NCBI RefSeq assembly: GCF_000333955.1
Contig: NZ_CAPS01000031.1
Location: 1 to 64,000, forward strand
Length of the DNA: 64,000 nucleotides
Source: Rhodococcus sp. AW25M09
GTDB lineage: Bacteria; Actinomycetota; Actinomycetes; Mycobacteriales; Mycobacteriaceae
Reading direction: 5' to 3'
Of the stretch, positions 28,577 through 38,237 are shown one piece after another; the stretch's first letter is position 1; the number at the start of each line of letters is the position of its first letter. The notes under the pieces are model-generated. The model was not told the DNA's origin, did not search any database, and saw only the letters and a program-made list of their open reading frames with translations. Made by a program: the position numbers and the translations under genes.

Positions 28577-29341
28577 ATGTCGGGAATCTTGAAAGACTCC
28601 GCAGTCCTTCGTTCCGCCTCTGCGCCTTCGGTGGGTGCAGACGACGTGGTGGACACGTCCGCGCACGAATCTCCCCCGCAAGAAAAGGTGCCGCTGACGG
28701 CCGTCGAACCGGACGGACCACCGCGCGGCGGAATCGTCGTCCTGCACGAGGCGCGCGAGGTCCCCGAGTCTCTGCTCGATCTGCTGCGTGCACTCGCATT
28801 GGAAGGGTGGCTTGCCGTCGCCCCGAATCTGTTTCATCGAGGTCACGGCGATGACAAGGAAGTCTTCGGTGACGACCTCTTCGCGGACTTCGACGCCACC
28901 TCCGACTGGCTCGTTCAGCGCGGGGTCTATCCCGATTGTGTCGGAGTCATCGGTTTCGACGACGCAGGCACCGCAGCGTTGATCGTGGCTACCAGCCGTC
29001 CGGTCGGGGCAGCGGTCAGTGTCGCCGCAGCGGGCATCGTCGAACCACTCAACTCCGAGGCAGTCGCGTTGGTCGACGCTGCACCCAAGCTGCAGGCCCC
29101 CTGGCTCGGTCTCTACGGCGAGGACGACCCGCACACCCCACCAGATCACATCGAAGCCCTTCGCGACGCTGCCACGCGCTCCTCAGTGGCCACGAACGTC
29201 GTCAGCTATTCCGGTGTGAAGCATCGCGCCGACTATCAACGGGAGCAGCCCGGCAGCAGTGACCACAGCGATCCGGCCGAGGCCGCTCTCGTCGATGCGC
29301 AGACGCGAATCTTCGACTGGTTCGACAGCTTCATGCGCTGA
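28577..29341 (+). CDS. Dienelactone hydrolase-like protein, atypical nucleophile
   Basis: The 254-residue alpha/beta-hydrolase-fold protein is closest to the dienelactone hydrolase family: GGIVVLHEA, then APNLFHRGHGDD, and GLYGEDDPHTPP with the acid position. Where the family has Cys or Ser (GxCxG or GxSxG), this reads GFDDAG, with Asp at the nucleophile position. The expected His region is KHRADYQR. It may use a different mechanism or be non-catalytic. The ATG is at 28577. Confidence 0.7.
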   Translation: MSGILKDSAVLRSASAPSVGADDVVDTSAHESPPQEKVPLTAVEPDGPPRGGIVVLHEAREVPESLLDLLRALALEGWLAVAPNLFHRGHGDDKEVFGDDLFADFDATSDWLVQRGVYPDCVGVIGFDDAGTAALIVATSRPVGAAVSVAAAGIVEPLNSEAVALVDAAPKLQAPWLGLYGEDDPHTPPDHIEALRDAATRSSVATNVVSYSGVKHRADYQREQPGSSDHSDPAEAALVDAQTRIFDWFDSFMR

Positions 29342-29464
29342 CGAGCAACAAGCATCTTTTACGCGAACGCCGTGCGAACCTGAGGCGTCGACCAGCCGTT
29401 TTGCCTTCTGGCCTCCGCTGTGGGTAATCTCTTTCCTCGGCGGTCCGAGAGGGCCGGCAGCCTA

Positions 29465-29554
29465 GGAGGCGTGCCAGAGCGGCCGAATGGGAGTCACTGC
29501 TAATGACTTGTCCTTTCACCGGGACCGGAGGTTCAAATCCTCTCGCCTCCGCCA
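29465..29554 (+). tRNA. tRNA-Ser (anticodon GCT)
   Basis: A 90-nt class II tRNA has acceptor GGAGGCG/CGCCTCC, an AGTCA/TGACT anticodon stem with loop CTGCTAA (anticodon GCT, reading AGC/AGU), a long variable arm, a GGTTCAAATCC T-arm and encoded CCA. Confidence 0.95.
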
Positions 29555-29555
29555 C

Positions 29556-29577
29556 GAACGGTAGAGTTTTACCGTTC
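29556..29577. terminator. Hairpin between tRNA-Ser and tRNA-Arg
   Basis: GAACGGTA (29556-29563) pairs with TACCGTTC (29570-29577) around a six-base loop, directly after tRNA-Ser. The T-rich part is in the loop, so terminator strength is uncertain. Confidence 0.5.
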
Positions 29578-29604
29578 AGCTAGACCAGTTGGATAACTGA
29601 ACAT

Positions 29605-29677
29605 GCGCCCGTAGCTCAACGGATAGAGCACCTGACTACGGATCAGGAGGTTAGGGGTTCGAATCCCTTCGGGCGCA
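29605..29677 (+). tRNA. tRNA-Arg (anticodon ACG), candidate integration site
   Basis: A 73-nt class I tRNA has acceptor GCGCCCG/CGGGCGC, a CCTGA/TCAGG anticodon stem, loop CTACGGA (anticodon ACG) and a GGGTTCGAATCCC T-arm; CCA is not encoded. Its 3' part, from the anticodon stem onward, is repeated at 49576-49614. Confidence 0.95.
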
Positions 29678-29682
29678 CAGAA
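29644..29682 (+). other. Candidate attachment site, left copy (3' part of tRNA-Arg)
   Basis: These 39 nt match 49576-49614 with one mismatch (C29676 against T49608). The match begins in the 3' side of the anticodon stem and ends 5 nt after the tRNA. Tyrosine integrases commonly use this tRNA segment as their target. Confidence 0.65.
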
Positions 29683-29683
29683 A

Positions 29684-29723
29684 AGAGCCCCTGAGCTGCG
29701 AATATTCGCAGCTCAGGGGCTCT
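29684..29723. terminator. Perfect palindromic terminator after tRNA-Arg
   Basis: A perfect 40-nt palindrome (AGAGCCCCTGAGC at its left edge) starts seven bases after the tRNA, followed by a short T run. It is a strong candidate intrinsic terminator. Confidence 0.85.
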
Positions 29724-30024
29724 TTCAATGTGTTGGATGTGCCTCCCACTTAGCACAAACGATCTCTCCGGCAGCGTAAGTGTCGAGCGATTCGGACGAC
29801 AGTGGGCTGGTTGGACGTTGGTAAATAGATAGCTCTGAATTGCTGCCGGACAGCCGAACCGACGTCGACTGTGCGCCTGACTCCAGCGGGCAAGGCGGGC
29901 CACGTTGTTCTAGGTCGGGTCCGATCCCTTCTGACGGTCCACCGCCGTGACGGAGCCAGTTCGCCAGGAGCTGGCTCGAAATCCGCAGTGCCTGGCTGTT
30001 CTCGCCCGCTTCGATTCCAGGGGT
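29724..30024. other. Intergenic stretch without a recognisable gene
   Basis: This 301-bp stretch lies between the tRNA-Arg terminator and the thiolase stop. Six-frame reading gives only shadow frames with no family motif and no clear operator. If the region is an island, this is its left border. Confidence 0.4.
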
Positions 30025-31215
30025 CTACCTTTTCGGGACGCGCACGATCAGGGCGGTGCCCTGGCCGCCGCCGCCGCACAGAGCGGCCGCGCCGATACCG
30101 CCGCCGCGGCGCTGCAACTCCAGCGCCAGATGCAGTGCGATACGTGCGCCGGACATTCCCAGCGGATGCCCGATCGCGATGGCACCACCGTTGACGTTGA
30201 CCTTGTCCTCATCGATGCCGAGCTCACGGGTCGAGGCAATACCGACCGCGGCGAAGGCCCCGTTGATCTCGATCAGATCGAGGTCTTTCGGGTCGATTCC
30301 TTCCTTGGCGCACGCCACGGCGATCGCCCGGGCCGGCTGGGACTGCAGCGACGAATCGGGGCCGGCAACCACACCGTGTGCACCGATCTCCGCAATCCAT
30401 TCGAGTCCGAGGCTCTCGGCCTTGGCCTTGCTCATCACGATCACAGCAGCAGCACCGTCGTTGATCGTCGACGCGTTACCCGCGGTGATGGTGCCGGTCT
30501 TCGAGAAGGCCGGACGGAGCTTCGCGAGTGTGTCGGTGGTGGTGTCGGCGCGGATGCCTTCGTCGTGAGCGAAGACGATCGGATCGCCCTTGCGCTGTGG
30601 AATCTCCACTGGAACGACCTCATCGTCGAAGACACCGTTCTTCCACGCCGTCGCCGAACGGCGATGGGAGGCAGCCGCGAAGGCGTCCTGCTCCTCACGA
30701 GTGCTCGCAACTGCACCCTGGTTGCGAGCGTCGGTGAGCCCGCCCATTGATTGGTCGGTGAAGATGTCGTACAGGCCGTCGTACGCGAGATGGTCTTTCA
30801 TCGTCACGTCGCCGTACTTGAAGCCTGCGCGGGATTTTTCGAGCATGTGAGGTGCCTGCGTCATCGACTCCTGGCCGCCTGCGACGACGATCTCGAACTC
30901 GCCTGCGCGGATGAGCTGATCAGCCAGCGCGATGGCGTCGATACCCGACAGGCACACTTTGTTGATCGTCAGTGCCGGAACATTCATCGGGATCCCGGCG
31001 GCGACGGCGGCCTGCCGTGCAGGGATCTGGCCGGCACCTGCGGTGAGGACCTGGCCCATGATGACGTATTCGACGAGCTCGGGTGCGACTCCAGACTTCT
31101 CCAGTGCGCCCTTGATCGCGATACCGCCGAGGTCGGAACCCGAGAAGTCCTTCAACGATCCGGCCAATCGCCCGACCGGGGTTCTCGCTCCGGCAACGAT
31201 GACAGACGTGGTCAT
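30025..31215 (-). CDS. Acetyl-CoA acetyltransferase (thiolase)
   Basis: The 396-residue type II thiolase resembles Rv1323 (FadA4). The acyl-accepting Cys is in [12 protein letters not shown] (residue 88), with [17 protein letters not shown] (His) and [14 protein letters not shown] (second Cys). It cleaves acetoacetyl-CoA to two acetyl-CoA, or the reverse. The start overlaps the scoB stop by 4 nt. With ScoA and ScoB it forms a ketone-body/acetoacetate utilisation unit. A beta-ketoadipyl-CoA thiolase role is less likely as no pca genes are near. Confidence 0.88.
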   Translation of the reverse strand: MTTSVIVAGARTPVGRLAGSLKDFSGSDLGGIAIKGALEKSGVAPELVEYVIMGQVLTAGAGQIPARQAAVAAGIPMNVPALTINKVCLSGIDAIALADQLIRAGEFEIVVAGGQESMTQAPHMLEKSRAGFKYGDVTMKDHLAYDGLYDIFTDQSMGGLTDARNQGAVASTREEQDAFAAASHRRSATAWKNGVFDDEVVPVEIPQRKGDPIVFAHDEGIRADTTTDTLAKLRPAFSKTGTITAGNASTINDGAAAVIVMSKAKAESLGLEWIAEIGAHGVVAGPDSSLQSQPARAIAVACAKEGIDPKDLDLIEINGAFAAVGIASTRELGIDEDKVNVNGGAIAIGHPLGMSGARIALHLALELQRRGGGIGAAALCGGGGQGTALIVRVPKR

Positions 31216-31859
31216 GACAGTTCCACTTTCAATTCGGTTCCGGTAGCTGCTTCGACCTGCTCGGTGGTGACGCCGGGTGCGAGTTCGGCGAGTGCGAGGG
31301 TTCCGTCGCCGACGACGTCGATGACGGCGAGGTTGGTGATGATGCGATCGACGACGCCTTGGCCGGTGAGCGGGAGGGTGCAGGCGTCGAGGATCTTCGG
31401 GTTGCCGTCGCGGTCGGTGTGTTCCATGACGACGATGACCCGGCGGGCGCCGTGTACGAGGTCCATTGCGCCGCCCATGCCTTTGACCATCTTGCCGGGC
31501 ACCATCCAGTTGGCGAGGTCACCGGTTCTCGAGACCTGCATGCCGCCGAGGACGGCGGTGTCGATGTGGCCGCCGCGGATCATGCCGAAGCTCAGCGACG
31601 AATCGAAGTACGCGGCACCGGGATCGACGGTGACTGTTTCCTTGCCGGCGTTGATGAGGTTGGCGTCGACCTTGTCCTCGGTGGGGTAGGGCCCGGTGCC
31701 CAGGATGCCGTTCTCCGAGTGCAGGGTGACCTCGACCTTGTCGGTGAGGTATCCCGGGATGAGTGTCGGTAGCCCGATACCGAGGTTGACGTATTCCCCG
31801 TCGATCATCTCCGCGGCGGCGCGTTCGGCCATCTGCTCGCGGGTCCATCCTGTGCTCAT
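31212..31859 (-). CDS. scoB: 3-oxoacid CoA-transferase subunit B
   Basis: The 215-residue family I CoA-transferase beta subunit has the catalytic Glu in SENGILG (Glu49), NLGIGLPTL at the N-terminus and [15 protein letters not shown] after it. With ScoA it moves CoA from succinyl-CoA to acetoacetate (or a related 3-oxoacid). The ATG at 31859 overlaps the scoA stop by 4 nt. Confidence 0.88.
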   Translation of the reverse strand: MSTGWTREQMAERAAAEMIDGEYVNLGIGLPTLIPGYLTDKVEVTLHSENGILGTGPYPTEDKVDANLINAGKETVTVDPGAAYFDSSLSFGMIRGGHIDTAVLGGMQVSRTGDLANWMVPGKMVKGMGGAMDLVHGARRVIVVMEHTDRDGNPKILDACTLPLTGQGVVDRIITNLAVIDVVGDGTLALAELAPGVTTEQVEAATGTELKVELS

Positions 31860-32617
31860 GCTCGAACTCCTGAACTGACGGTGCGCTTTTCGATGCGTTT
31901 GTCCTGTGGCCCGGTGTGTACGAGGCGTTGGACGAACACGCCGGGGAGGTGGACCTGTGCTGGATCGATCTCGCCGGGCTCGACGAGGTTCTCGACCTGC
32001 GCGATGGTGATCTTGCCGGCCATTGCGGCGAGGGGGTTGAAGTTCATGGCGGTCTTGTCGAACACGAGATTGCCTGCAGTGTCGCCTGTCTCGGCGTGCA
32101 CGAGTGCGAAGTCGGCGTTGATCGATTCTTCGAGGACGTAGCGTTTGTTGCCGAACACTCGAGTTTCCTTGGGCGGCGATGCGATCGAGACGGATCCGTC
32201 GGTGTGGTAGCGCCACGGCATTCCGCCGTCGGCGATGGGGCTGCCGACTCCGGCGGGGGTGAAGAAGGCGGGGATTCCGTTGCCTCCGGCGCGCAGGCGT
32301 TCGGCGAGGGTGCCCTGTGGGGTGAGTTCGACTTCGAGTTCGCCGGCGAGGTACTGGCGGGCGAATTCTTTGTTCTCACCGACGTAGGAGGCGGTGACTC
32401 GGCGAATGCGGCCGGCGGCCAGGAGGATTCCGAGTCCGTAGCCGTCGACGCCGCAGTTGTTGGAGAATACTTCGAGTTCGGTGGCGTCGGTGTTTGCGAT
32501 GGCCTCGATGAGGGCGTCGGGGATACCGCACAGCCCGAAGCCGCCGACCGCGATGGTCGCCCCTCGGCCGATGTCCGCGACCGCCTCGGCAGCCGACTTC
32601 CACACTTTTTCGGTCAT
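31856..32617 (-). CDS. scoA: 3-oxoacid CoA-transferase subunit A
   Basis: The 253-residue alpha subunit of a family I CoA-transferase has [14 protein letters not shown] at residues 24-37, [15 protein letters not shown] in the middle and [16 protein letters not shown] late. It heads the scoA-scoB-thiolase operon. About 180 bp separate it from the Lrp gene upstream on the same strand, which gives room for a promoter. A pca-type (oxoadipate) role is possible, but the linked thiolase and amino acid genes favour acetoacetate. Confidence 0.88.
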   Translation of the reverse strand: MTEKVWKSAAEAVADIGRGATIAVGGFGLCGIPDALIEAIANTDATELEVFSNNCGVDGYGLGILLAAGRIRRVTASYVGENKEFARQYLAGELEVELTPQGTLAERLRAGGNGIPAFFTPAGVGSPIADGGMPWRYHTDGSVSIASPPKETRVFGNKRYVLEESINADFALVHAETGDTAGNLVFDKTAMNFNPLAAMAGKITIAQVENLVEPGEIDPAQVHLPGVFVQRLVHTGPQDKRIEKRTVSSGVRA

Positions 32618-32797
32618 GATTCTTGTCCTGCCCGTTCATTGTGCGACCACACGCCGCATCTCGAACAGAGAACTACACCTTTAGCTTTCGGTAAAGGGTC
32701 TCGCCTGAAGTGCTCACAGGATGGCCAATCCAAGGCAGACCGTCCATTCAGTGAACGCAAGCGCGCAAACAGAACGAGAAGTGCGAACAGAGGGAGT

Positions 32798-33301
32798 TCA
32801 CCGAGGAATGGGGGTCGATCGTCCCCATCCACGTTGCTGACCGAGATGCTCGAGCAGAGGCTGGATTCGGTAGTGCAGCGGCGTGGTCAAGGCGAGAGTT
32901 GTGCTCGAGTGCGAAACGCCCTGCACCAATACCACCTTTTGGATCAGGTCCTGTAGCTCGGCCTGTGTTGTGGTGGCGACACGAACCAGCAAATCTTCCC
33001 GGCCCGTCGTGGCGTGGATTTCGAGTACTTCGGGCATCGATGTGAGTGCATCGACCACGGACTGCAGCCTGCCTTGCTGCAACTCCAACGCCATGAACGC
33101 CTGCACTGCGATTCCGACCTCGGCCAAGTCGATGTCCGGCCGGAAGCCGGCCAGATAGTGCTCCTCGATCATGCGGCTCAGCCGCGCTTGGACGGTGTTG
33201 CGCGCTACTCCGAGAGTGGACGCCAGTTCCATGATGCCCATCCGCGCGTTGCGTGAGAGGGCACCGAGCAACTCGATGTCGAGCCGGTCGATGTTGAGCA
33301 T
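32798..33301 (-). CDS. Lrp/AsnC-family regulator
   Basis: The 167-residue protein has an N-terminal helix-turn-helix: IDRLDIELLGALSRNARM, then LASTLGVARNTVQARLSRM, and a C-terminal RAM effector domain with ALELQQGR and HATTGREDLLVRV. Amino acids usually act as effectors. It is divergent from the ferredoxin oxidoreductase gene across a 151-bp AT-rich gap and probably controls it in response to an amino acid. The start is ATG 33301; a TTG at 33316 is an alternative. Confidence 0.87.
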   Translation of the reverse strand: MLNIDRLDIELLGALSRNARMGIMELASTLGVARNTVQARLSRMIEEHYLAGFRPDIDLAEVGIAVQAFMALELQQGRLQSVVDALTSMPEVLEIHATTGREDLLVRVATTTQAELQDLIQKVVLVQGVSHSSTTLALTTPLHYRIQPLLEHLGQQRGWGRSTPIPR

Positions 33302-33452
33302 TTGGTCCAACTCCAAACGTGATCGTCGTTACTGACTGAACGATATGAATAGTTGTAGTGCAATCTGTTGATCGATCGAGCGTACAGATGCAGTCTTAGC
33401 GAAGAAAATGCAGTGTTGCTTCCGCGTCAGATGCACCGATTGGATTCACCTC

Positions 33453-36400
33453 ATGACACAGGTCGAAGAATTACGGACCGTTCCCCGCGCTGTCGACCTC
33501 GATGATCGCTACCGAATCACGTCCGGTCCTGTGCTGATGACAGGGGTGCAGGCAATTGCGCGGCAGTTGGTCGAACAGCACGAGCGTGATCGCCGGGCCG
33601 GCAGGAGTATTGCGACGTTCGTCTCGGGCTACCAGGGGAGCCCCTTGGCCGGTCTCGATCGTCTTCTGGCCGGGATTCCGGAGTTGAAGAAGGAGCACGA
33701 CGTCCGTCTGGTGCCCGGCATGAACGAGGAATTGGCCGCCACGTCGGTGTGGGGCAGTCAGATGGAATTGCCGAAAGGCCAACGCACACACGACGGTATC
33801 GTCGGGGTCTGGTACGGGAAAGGCCCCGGACTCGACCGAGCGAGCGATTCGCTTCGTCACGGCACCATGTACGGTGCTCACCCAGCGGGGGGCGTGCTCG
33901 TGCTCGTCGGGGACGACCCAGCAGCGAAGTCGTCCAGTGTTCCCGCGGCGAGCGAAAAGTCCCTGGCCGCGTTGGGGATGCCGATCTTCTTTCCGCGTAA
34001 CGCCGAGGAAGTGATCGCCTTCGGCCTGCTCGGTGTGGAGTTGTCGCGGGTGTCCGGGTGCTGGTCGTCGATGAAGCTCGTTGCCGATGTCGCGGACGGT
34101 ATCTGGACGATGGACCGAGACTTTGCGGACTTCACCATTGAGCGGCCCGAGATCGAATGGGAGGGTCGGCCGTGGAGCTACCGGCAACGCATTCTCGCTT
34201 CCCCGCCTGACAGCCTGCTCGCGGAGGCCGACATGTACGGCCCGCGCTGGGAGATGGTGCGCCGGTTCAACGAAGCGAACGACATCGACAGCATCGATAT
34301 CGATCCGAAGCACGCGCGGCTGGGCATCGTGGCAGTCGGAACCGCCTACGACAGCGTCCGTCAAGCTCTCGACGAACTGGAGCTCGATTCCGCGCGGCTG
34401 TTCGATCTCGGCATCCGTGTCATGCGTATCGGCATGCCTTTCCCGTTGGGCGAGAAAAAGATTCGGCAGTTCACCGACGGCCTGGACACGGTCATGGTCG
34501 TCGAGGACAAAACGGCGTTCGTCGAAACGCAGGTCAAAGAAATACTGTACGGATCGACCGGTGCCCCTCGTGTCGTCGGTAAACAGGATTCGGACCGCAA
34601 GGCCCTCGTGCCGTCGGACGGGGAGCTCACCGCCGCACGACTGGTACGTCCGCTGCGCCGGATTCTCGCCGGGTATGCCGACCTGCCGAAACCGCCACTT
34701 CCTGTGCTGGATCTGACCGTGTTGCCCGCCAAGCGGGCGCCGTACTTCTGCTCGGGGTGCCCGCACAACCGGTCCACCGCGGTACCAGAAGGGTCTCTCG
34801 CCGGCGGCGGCATCGGCTGTCACACCCTCGTCACGATGTCCGCGCGGACCGATTCACAGGTGACAGGGCTGACCCAGATGGGCGGGGAGGGCGCGCAGTG
34901 GATCGGTCAGTCCGCCTTCACCGACGTCGACCACATCTTCCAGAACGTAGGCGACGGAACCTATTTCCACTCGGGCCAACTCGCAGTGCAAGCCTGCATT
35001 GCTGCCGGGGTGAACATCACCTACAAGATCCTCTACAACTCCGCTGTCGCCATGACCGGAGCCCAAGACGCCGAAGCCGGACTCACCGTTCCGGAACTGA
35101 CCCACAAACTCGTCTCCGAAGGCGTCCGCAAAATCATCATCTGCGCCGACGAACCCGAACGTCACCGCGGTGCCTCCCTCGCTGCCGGGACGACGCTGTG
35201 GGGACGTGAACGTCTCGACGAAGCTCAGCGCATTCTGCGCGATACACCCGGTGTCACCGTGCTGATCTACGACCAGCAATGTGCCGCCGAAGCGCGTCGG
35301 AAGCGCAAGCGCGGCAACCTCCCCGCACGCCGCACTCGTGTGGTGATCAACGAGGCCGTCTGCGAAGGGTGCGGCGACTGTGGCGTCAAGAGCAACTGCC
35401 TGTCGGTGCAACCGATCGACACCGAATTCGGGCGCAAGACCACCATCGACCAGAGCTCGTGCAACACCGACTACTCCTGCCTCGAAGGCGATTGCCCCTC
35501 GTTCGTGACCGTCGAAATCCCCGAGGGCACCAAGCCTGCACGCACCGCGGTTCCCGAGGCTCCGTCCCTACCTGAACCGAAACGGGCTGCGCTGACCGGA
35601 ACTCACAACCTGTTCTTGGCTGGAATCGGCGGCACCGGGATCGTGACGGTCAACCAGGTACTCGGTATGGCGGCGCTACGCGCGGGTCTTCATGTCGAGG
35701 GACTGGACCAAACCGGTTTGAGTCAGAAGGCCGGCCCCGTCACTTCACACCTGCGGCTCTCGACCGAACGCACTGAAGCGTCGAACCGCATCAGCCCATC
35801 CTCGGCCGACTGCATCCTCGCTTTCGATCTCCTGACCGCTGCCGACGTCAAGAACGTCGGCTACGGCCATGCCGACCGCACCGTCACGATTGCCTCTACC
35901 AGCAAAACCCCGACCGGGGACATGGTCTACGACCCGTCGGTTCAGTACCCTGCCGACGACGATCTCACCGGCCGCCTTGCGTCGCGGTCCGCGCACATCT
36001 ACGCCTTCGACGCTCTCGCCGCATCGGACATTCTCTTCGGCAACACCGCCGCCGCCAATTTCATCCTCGTCGGTGCCGCTTACCAAGCCGGCGGTCTGCC
36101 GATTCCGTCGGAATCGATCGAAGAGGCAATCACCATCAACGGGGTTGCCGTGGCGTCGAACATCGCTGCGTTCCGTTGGGGCCGCACTCACGTGGCCGAG
36201 CCGAAGATCTTCTCGGACGCGGTGACACCGACCGTTGCGGCGACCCGCAGCGACACCGAAGTTCCCGCCGACCTGCTCGAAGGTCTGACTATCGAGGGAG
36301 ACACGCTCGAATTGGTGAAACGGCGTGCAGCGCAGTTGATGTCGTATCAAGGCAGAGGTCATGCGCGCCGATACCTGTCCACACTCCAGTCGGTGTGGGA

Positions 36401-36929
36401 CGCCGATCGATCGATCGGTGTCGGAACTCAGTTCACTGACGCGGTAGCGCACGGGCTGCACAAGCTGATGGCGTACAAGGACGAGTACGAGGTCGCGCGG
36501 ATGCTCACCGACCCCGCATTCGTTGCATCGGTCGCCGCCGAGGTCCCCCGCGGAGAGAAATTGACCTACAAACTGCACCCGCCGGCATTGAAAGCTCTGG
36601 GCCGCAAGAAGAAGATCGGCATGGGCCCCAGGAGTCACGTAGCGCTGAAGCTCCTCGCCCGAGGCCAGTTCCTGCGCGGCACGCCGTTCGATCCGTTCGG
36701 TTACGCCAAAGTCCGCCGCATCGAACGCACCTTGCTTGCGCACTACGAGAGAACCGTGCACGAGCTGACTGCAGCACTATCGACTGAGAACTACAGCACA
36801 GCAGTCGAGTTCGCGCAGACAGCTGACCTCATCCGAGGCTACGAGGACGTGAAGATGCGCAATATCGCTGTTTACCTCGGCGCACTGAGAAGGCTTGGCA
36901 TCGACGCACCTTCCCTCGGGTCGAACTAG
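33453..36929 (+). CDS. Fused indolepyruvate/2-oxoacid:ferredoxin oxidoreductase
   Basis: The 1158-residue single-chain enzyme combines an IorA-like part and an IorB-like gamma part. The N-terminal pyrimidine domain contains FVSGYQGSPLAG. The TPP-binding part contains YFCSGCPHN, GGGIGCHTLV (about 452) and QNVGDGTYFHSG (about 500). A Cys-rich iron-sulfur block VCEGCGDCG lies near 635. The gamma domain has GIGGTGIVTVNQ near 725 and DQTGLSQKAGPV. It converts aryl- or branched-chain 2-oxo acids to acyl-CoA, giving reduced ferredoxin. ATG 33453 begins the conserved region. The Lrp gene is divergent. Confidence 0.9.
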   Translation: MTQVEELRTVPRAVDLDDRYRITSGPVLMTGVQAIARQLVEQHERDRRAGRSIATFVSGYQGSPLAGLDRLLAGIPELKKEHDVRLVPGMNEELAATSVWGSQMELPKGQRTHDGIVGVWYGKGPGLDRASDSLRHGTMYGAHPAGGVLVLVGDDPAAKSSSVPAASEKSLAALGMPIFFPRNAEEVIAFGLLGVELSRVSGCWSSMKLVADVADGIWTMDRDFADFTIERPEIEWEGRPWSYRQRILASPPDSLLAEADMYGPRWEMVRRFNEANDIDSIDIDPKHARLGIVAVGTAYDSVRQALDELELDSARLFDLGIRVMRIGMPFPLGEKKIRQFTDGLDTVMVVEDKTAFVETQVKEILYGSTGAPRVVGKQDSDRKALVPSDGELTAARLVRPLRRILAGYADLPKPPLPVLDLTVLPAKRAPYFCSGCPHNRSTAVPEGSLAGGGIGCHTLVTMSARTDSQVTGLTQMGGEGAQWIGQSAFTDVDHIFQNVGDGTYFHSGQLAVQACIAAGVNITYKILYNSAVAMTGAQDAEAGLTVPELTHKLVSEGVRKIIICADEPERHRGASLAAGTTLWGRERLDEAQRILRDTPGVTVLIYDQQCAAEARRKRKRGNLPARRTRVVINEAVCEGCGDCGVKSNCLSVQPIDTEFGRKTTIDQSSCNTDYSCLEGDCPSFVTVEIPEGTKPARTAVPEAPSLPEPKRAALTGTHNLFLAGIGGTGIVTVNQVLGMAALRAGLHVEGLDQTGLSQKAGPVTSHLRLSTERTEASNRISPSSADCILAFDLLTAADVKNVGYGHADRTVTIASTSKTPTGDMVYDPSVQYPADDDLTGRLASRSAHIYAFDALAASDILFGNTAAANFILVGAAYQAGGLPIPSESIEEAITINGVAVASNIAAFRWGRTHVAEPKIFSDAVTPTVAATRSDTEVPADLLEGLTIEGDTLELVKRRAAQLMSYQGRGHARRYLSTLQSVWDADRSIGVGTQFTDAVAHGLHKLMAYKDEYEVARMLTDPAFVASVAAEVPRGEKLTYKLHPPALKALGRKKKIGMGPRSHVALKLLARGQFLRGTPFDPFGYAKVRRIERTLLAHYERTVHELTAALSTENYSTAVEFAQTADLIRGYEDVKMRNIAVYLGALRRLGIDAPSLGSN

Positions 36930-37015
36930 AGGAACGCCGCCTCTCGGTTCGATCTACGCCAATCACAACATGTCCTTGCTATCGACCGAATCGATCAGAA
37001 TTCAGGAGCGCAATC

Positions 37016-38119
37016 ATGACCATCGACGTCGTCGATCACACTCTTCTCCCCACTGTCTCAGGTGTTTTCGACCGACCGGACTTCGCCGATGATTCACCCC
37101 ACGAGCAGGTGGTGTTCTGCCAGGACAAGGAAACCGGACTGAAGGCGATCATCGGGATTCACTCGACCGCCCTCGGCCCCGCCCTGGGAGGCACGCGCTT
37201 CTTTCCGTATCGCGACGAGAATGCGGCGTTGACCGATGCACTCCGCCTCTCCCGCGGCATGACCTACAAGGCGGCGGCTGCCGGGCTGCGACTCGGCGGG
37301 GGTAAGGCCGTTCTCATCGGCGACCCGGGCTTGGTCAAGACCCCGGCCCTGCTCGAAGCGTACGGGCGTTTCGTCGACACGCTGGGTGGTCGCTACATCA
37401 CCGCGGGCGACGTCGGAACTACCTCCGACGACATGGACATCATCGGACGCTCGACCGACCACGTCGTTGCCCGCACCCCCGCAGCCGGAGGATCCGGCGA
37501 CAGCGCCCCCCTCACCGCCCGAGGGGTCTTCTATTCCATTCTTGCTGCCGCAGAATCGATCTGGGGATCTCCGGATCTGACCGGACGGCGAGTGGGGGTC
37601 GAAGGGACAGGCAAGGTCGGATACAACCTCATCGCGCTGCTCGCCGAGGCCGGGGCAACCATAATTGCCTCGGATGTCAATGCCGCCGCTCTGCAACGTG
37701 TCACAGCCGACTTTCCACGTGTGGCCATCGCTGAGACAGTAATCGACAAGGACATCGACATCTACGCTCCGTGCGCCATGGGCGCCACACTCACCGACAC
37801 CACCGTGCGCATTTTGAATGCAGCCGTGGTGTGCGGAGCGGCGAACAACCAGCTCGCACAACCGGTTGTCGAAGAAATGCTTCGTGACAGGGGCGTCGTC
37901 TGGGTTCCGGACTTCGTCTCCAACAGTGGTGGCCTCATCCAGGTGGCCGGTGAGATCGAGAACAAGCCCCGCCACGAGGTCGTGGAGCAAGTCGAACACA
38001 TCGGCGCTACCGTCACGAGCATCCTCGGACGCCAACATGATCAGGGAATCCTGGCCGGTCAAGCGGCGGATGCCATTGTCCGTGAGCGCCTGGGTGATGC
38101 GAGTCGCGTGCGCCGATGA
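37016..38119 (+). CDS. Leucine/valine/phenylalanine dehydrogenase-like
   Basis: The 367-residue Glu/Leu/Phe/Val dehydrogenase-family enzyme has LGPALGGTRFFPY, the catalytic Lys in RLGGGKAVLIGD (about residue 98), ITAGDVGTTSDDM and the NAD loop VEGTGKVGYN. It deaminates hydrophobic amino acids to 2-oxo acids with NAD. Coming right after the ferredoxin oxidoreductase gene, it probably supplies its 2-oxo acid substrate. A CAGGAG ribosome site precedes the ATG. Substrate choice (Leu, Val or Phe) cannot be read here. Confidence 0.88.
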   Translation: MTIDVVDHTLLPTVSGVFDRPDFADDSPHEQVVFCQDKETGLKAIIGIHSTALGPALGGTRFFPYRDENAALTDALRLSRGMTYKAAAAGLRLGGGKAVLIGDPGLVKTPALLEAYGRFVDTLGGRYITAGDVGTTSDDMDIIGRSTDHVVARTPAAGGSGDSAPLTARGVFYSILAAAESIWGSPDLTGRRVGVEGTGKVGYNLIALLAEAGATIIASDVNAAALQRVTADFPRVAIAETVIDKDIDIYAPCAMGATLTDTTVRILNAAVVCGAANNQLAQPVVEEMLRDRGVVWVPDFVSNSGGLIQVAGEIENKPRHEVVEQVEHIGATVTSILGRQHDQGILAGQAADAIVRERLGDASRVRR

Positions 38120-38237
38120 GGTGACTCGGGGTACCGATCGCGCGGCGTGAAGGCGAAATTGGTCGACGATGGGTGAGTTACTGCGAGACGGCAGTAAGAT
38201 ACCAGGGAGCGTTTCTGATATCTCAAGGAGTGGAAAT

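Noticed and set aside
29643-29903. Reading frame on the minus strand ending in a FEPLTS-type sequence
   Set aside because: It is the antisense reading of the tRNA-Arg 3' region, a common mis-annotation; the frame at 49572-50027 has the same origin.
35745-36761. 338-residue minus-strand frame opposite the ferredoxin oxidoreductase
   Set aside because: Low-complexity composition and no motif; it is a mirror of the coding strand.
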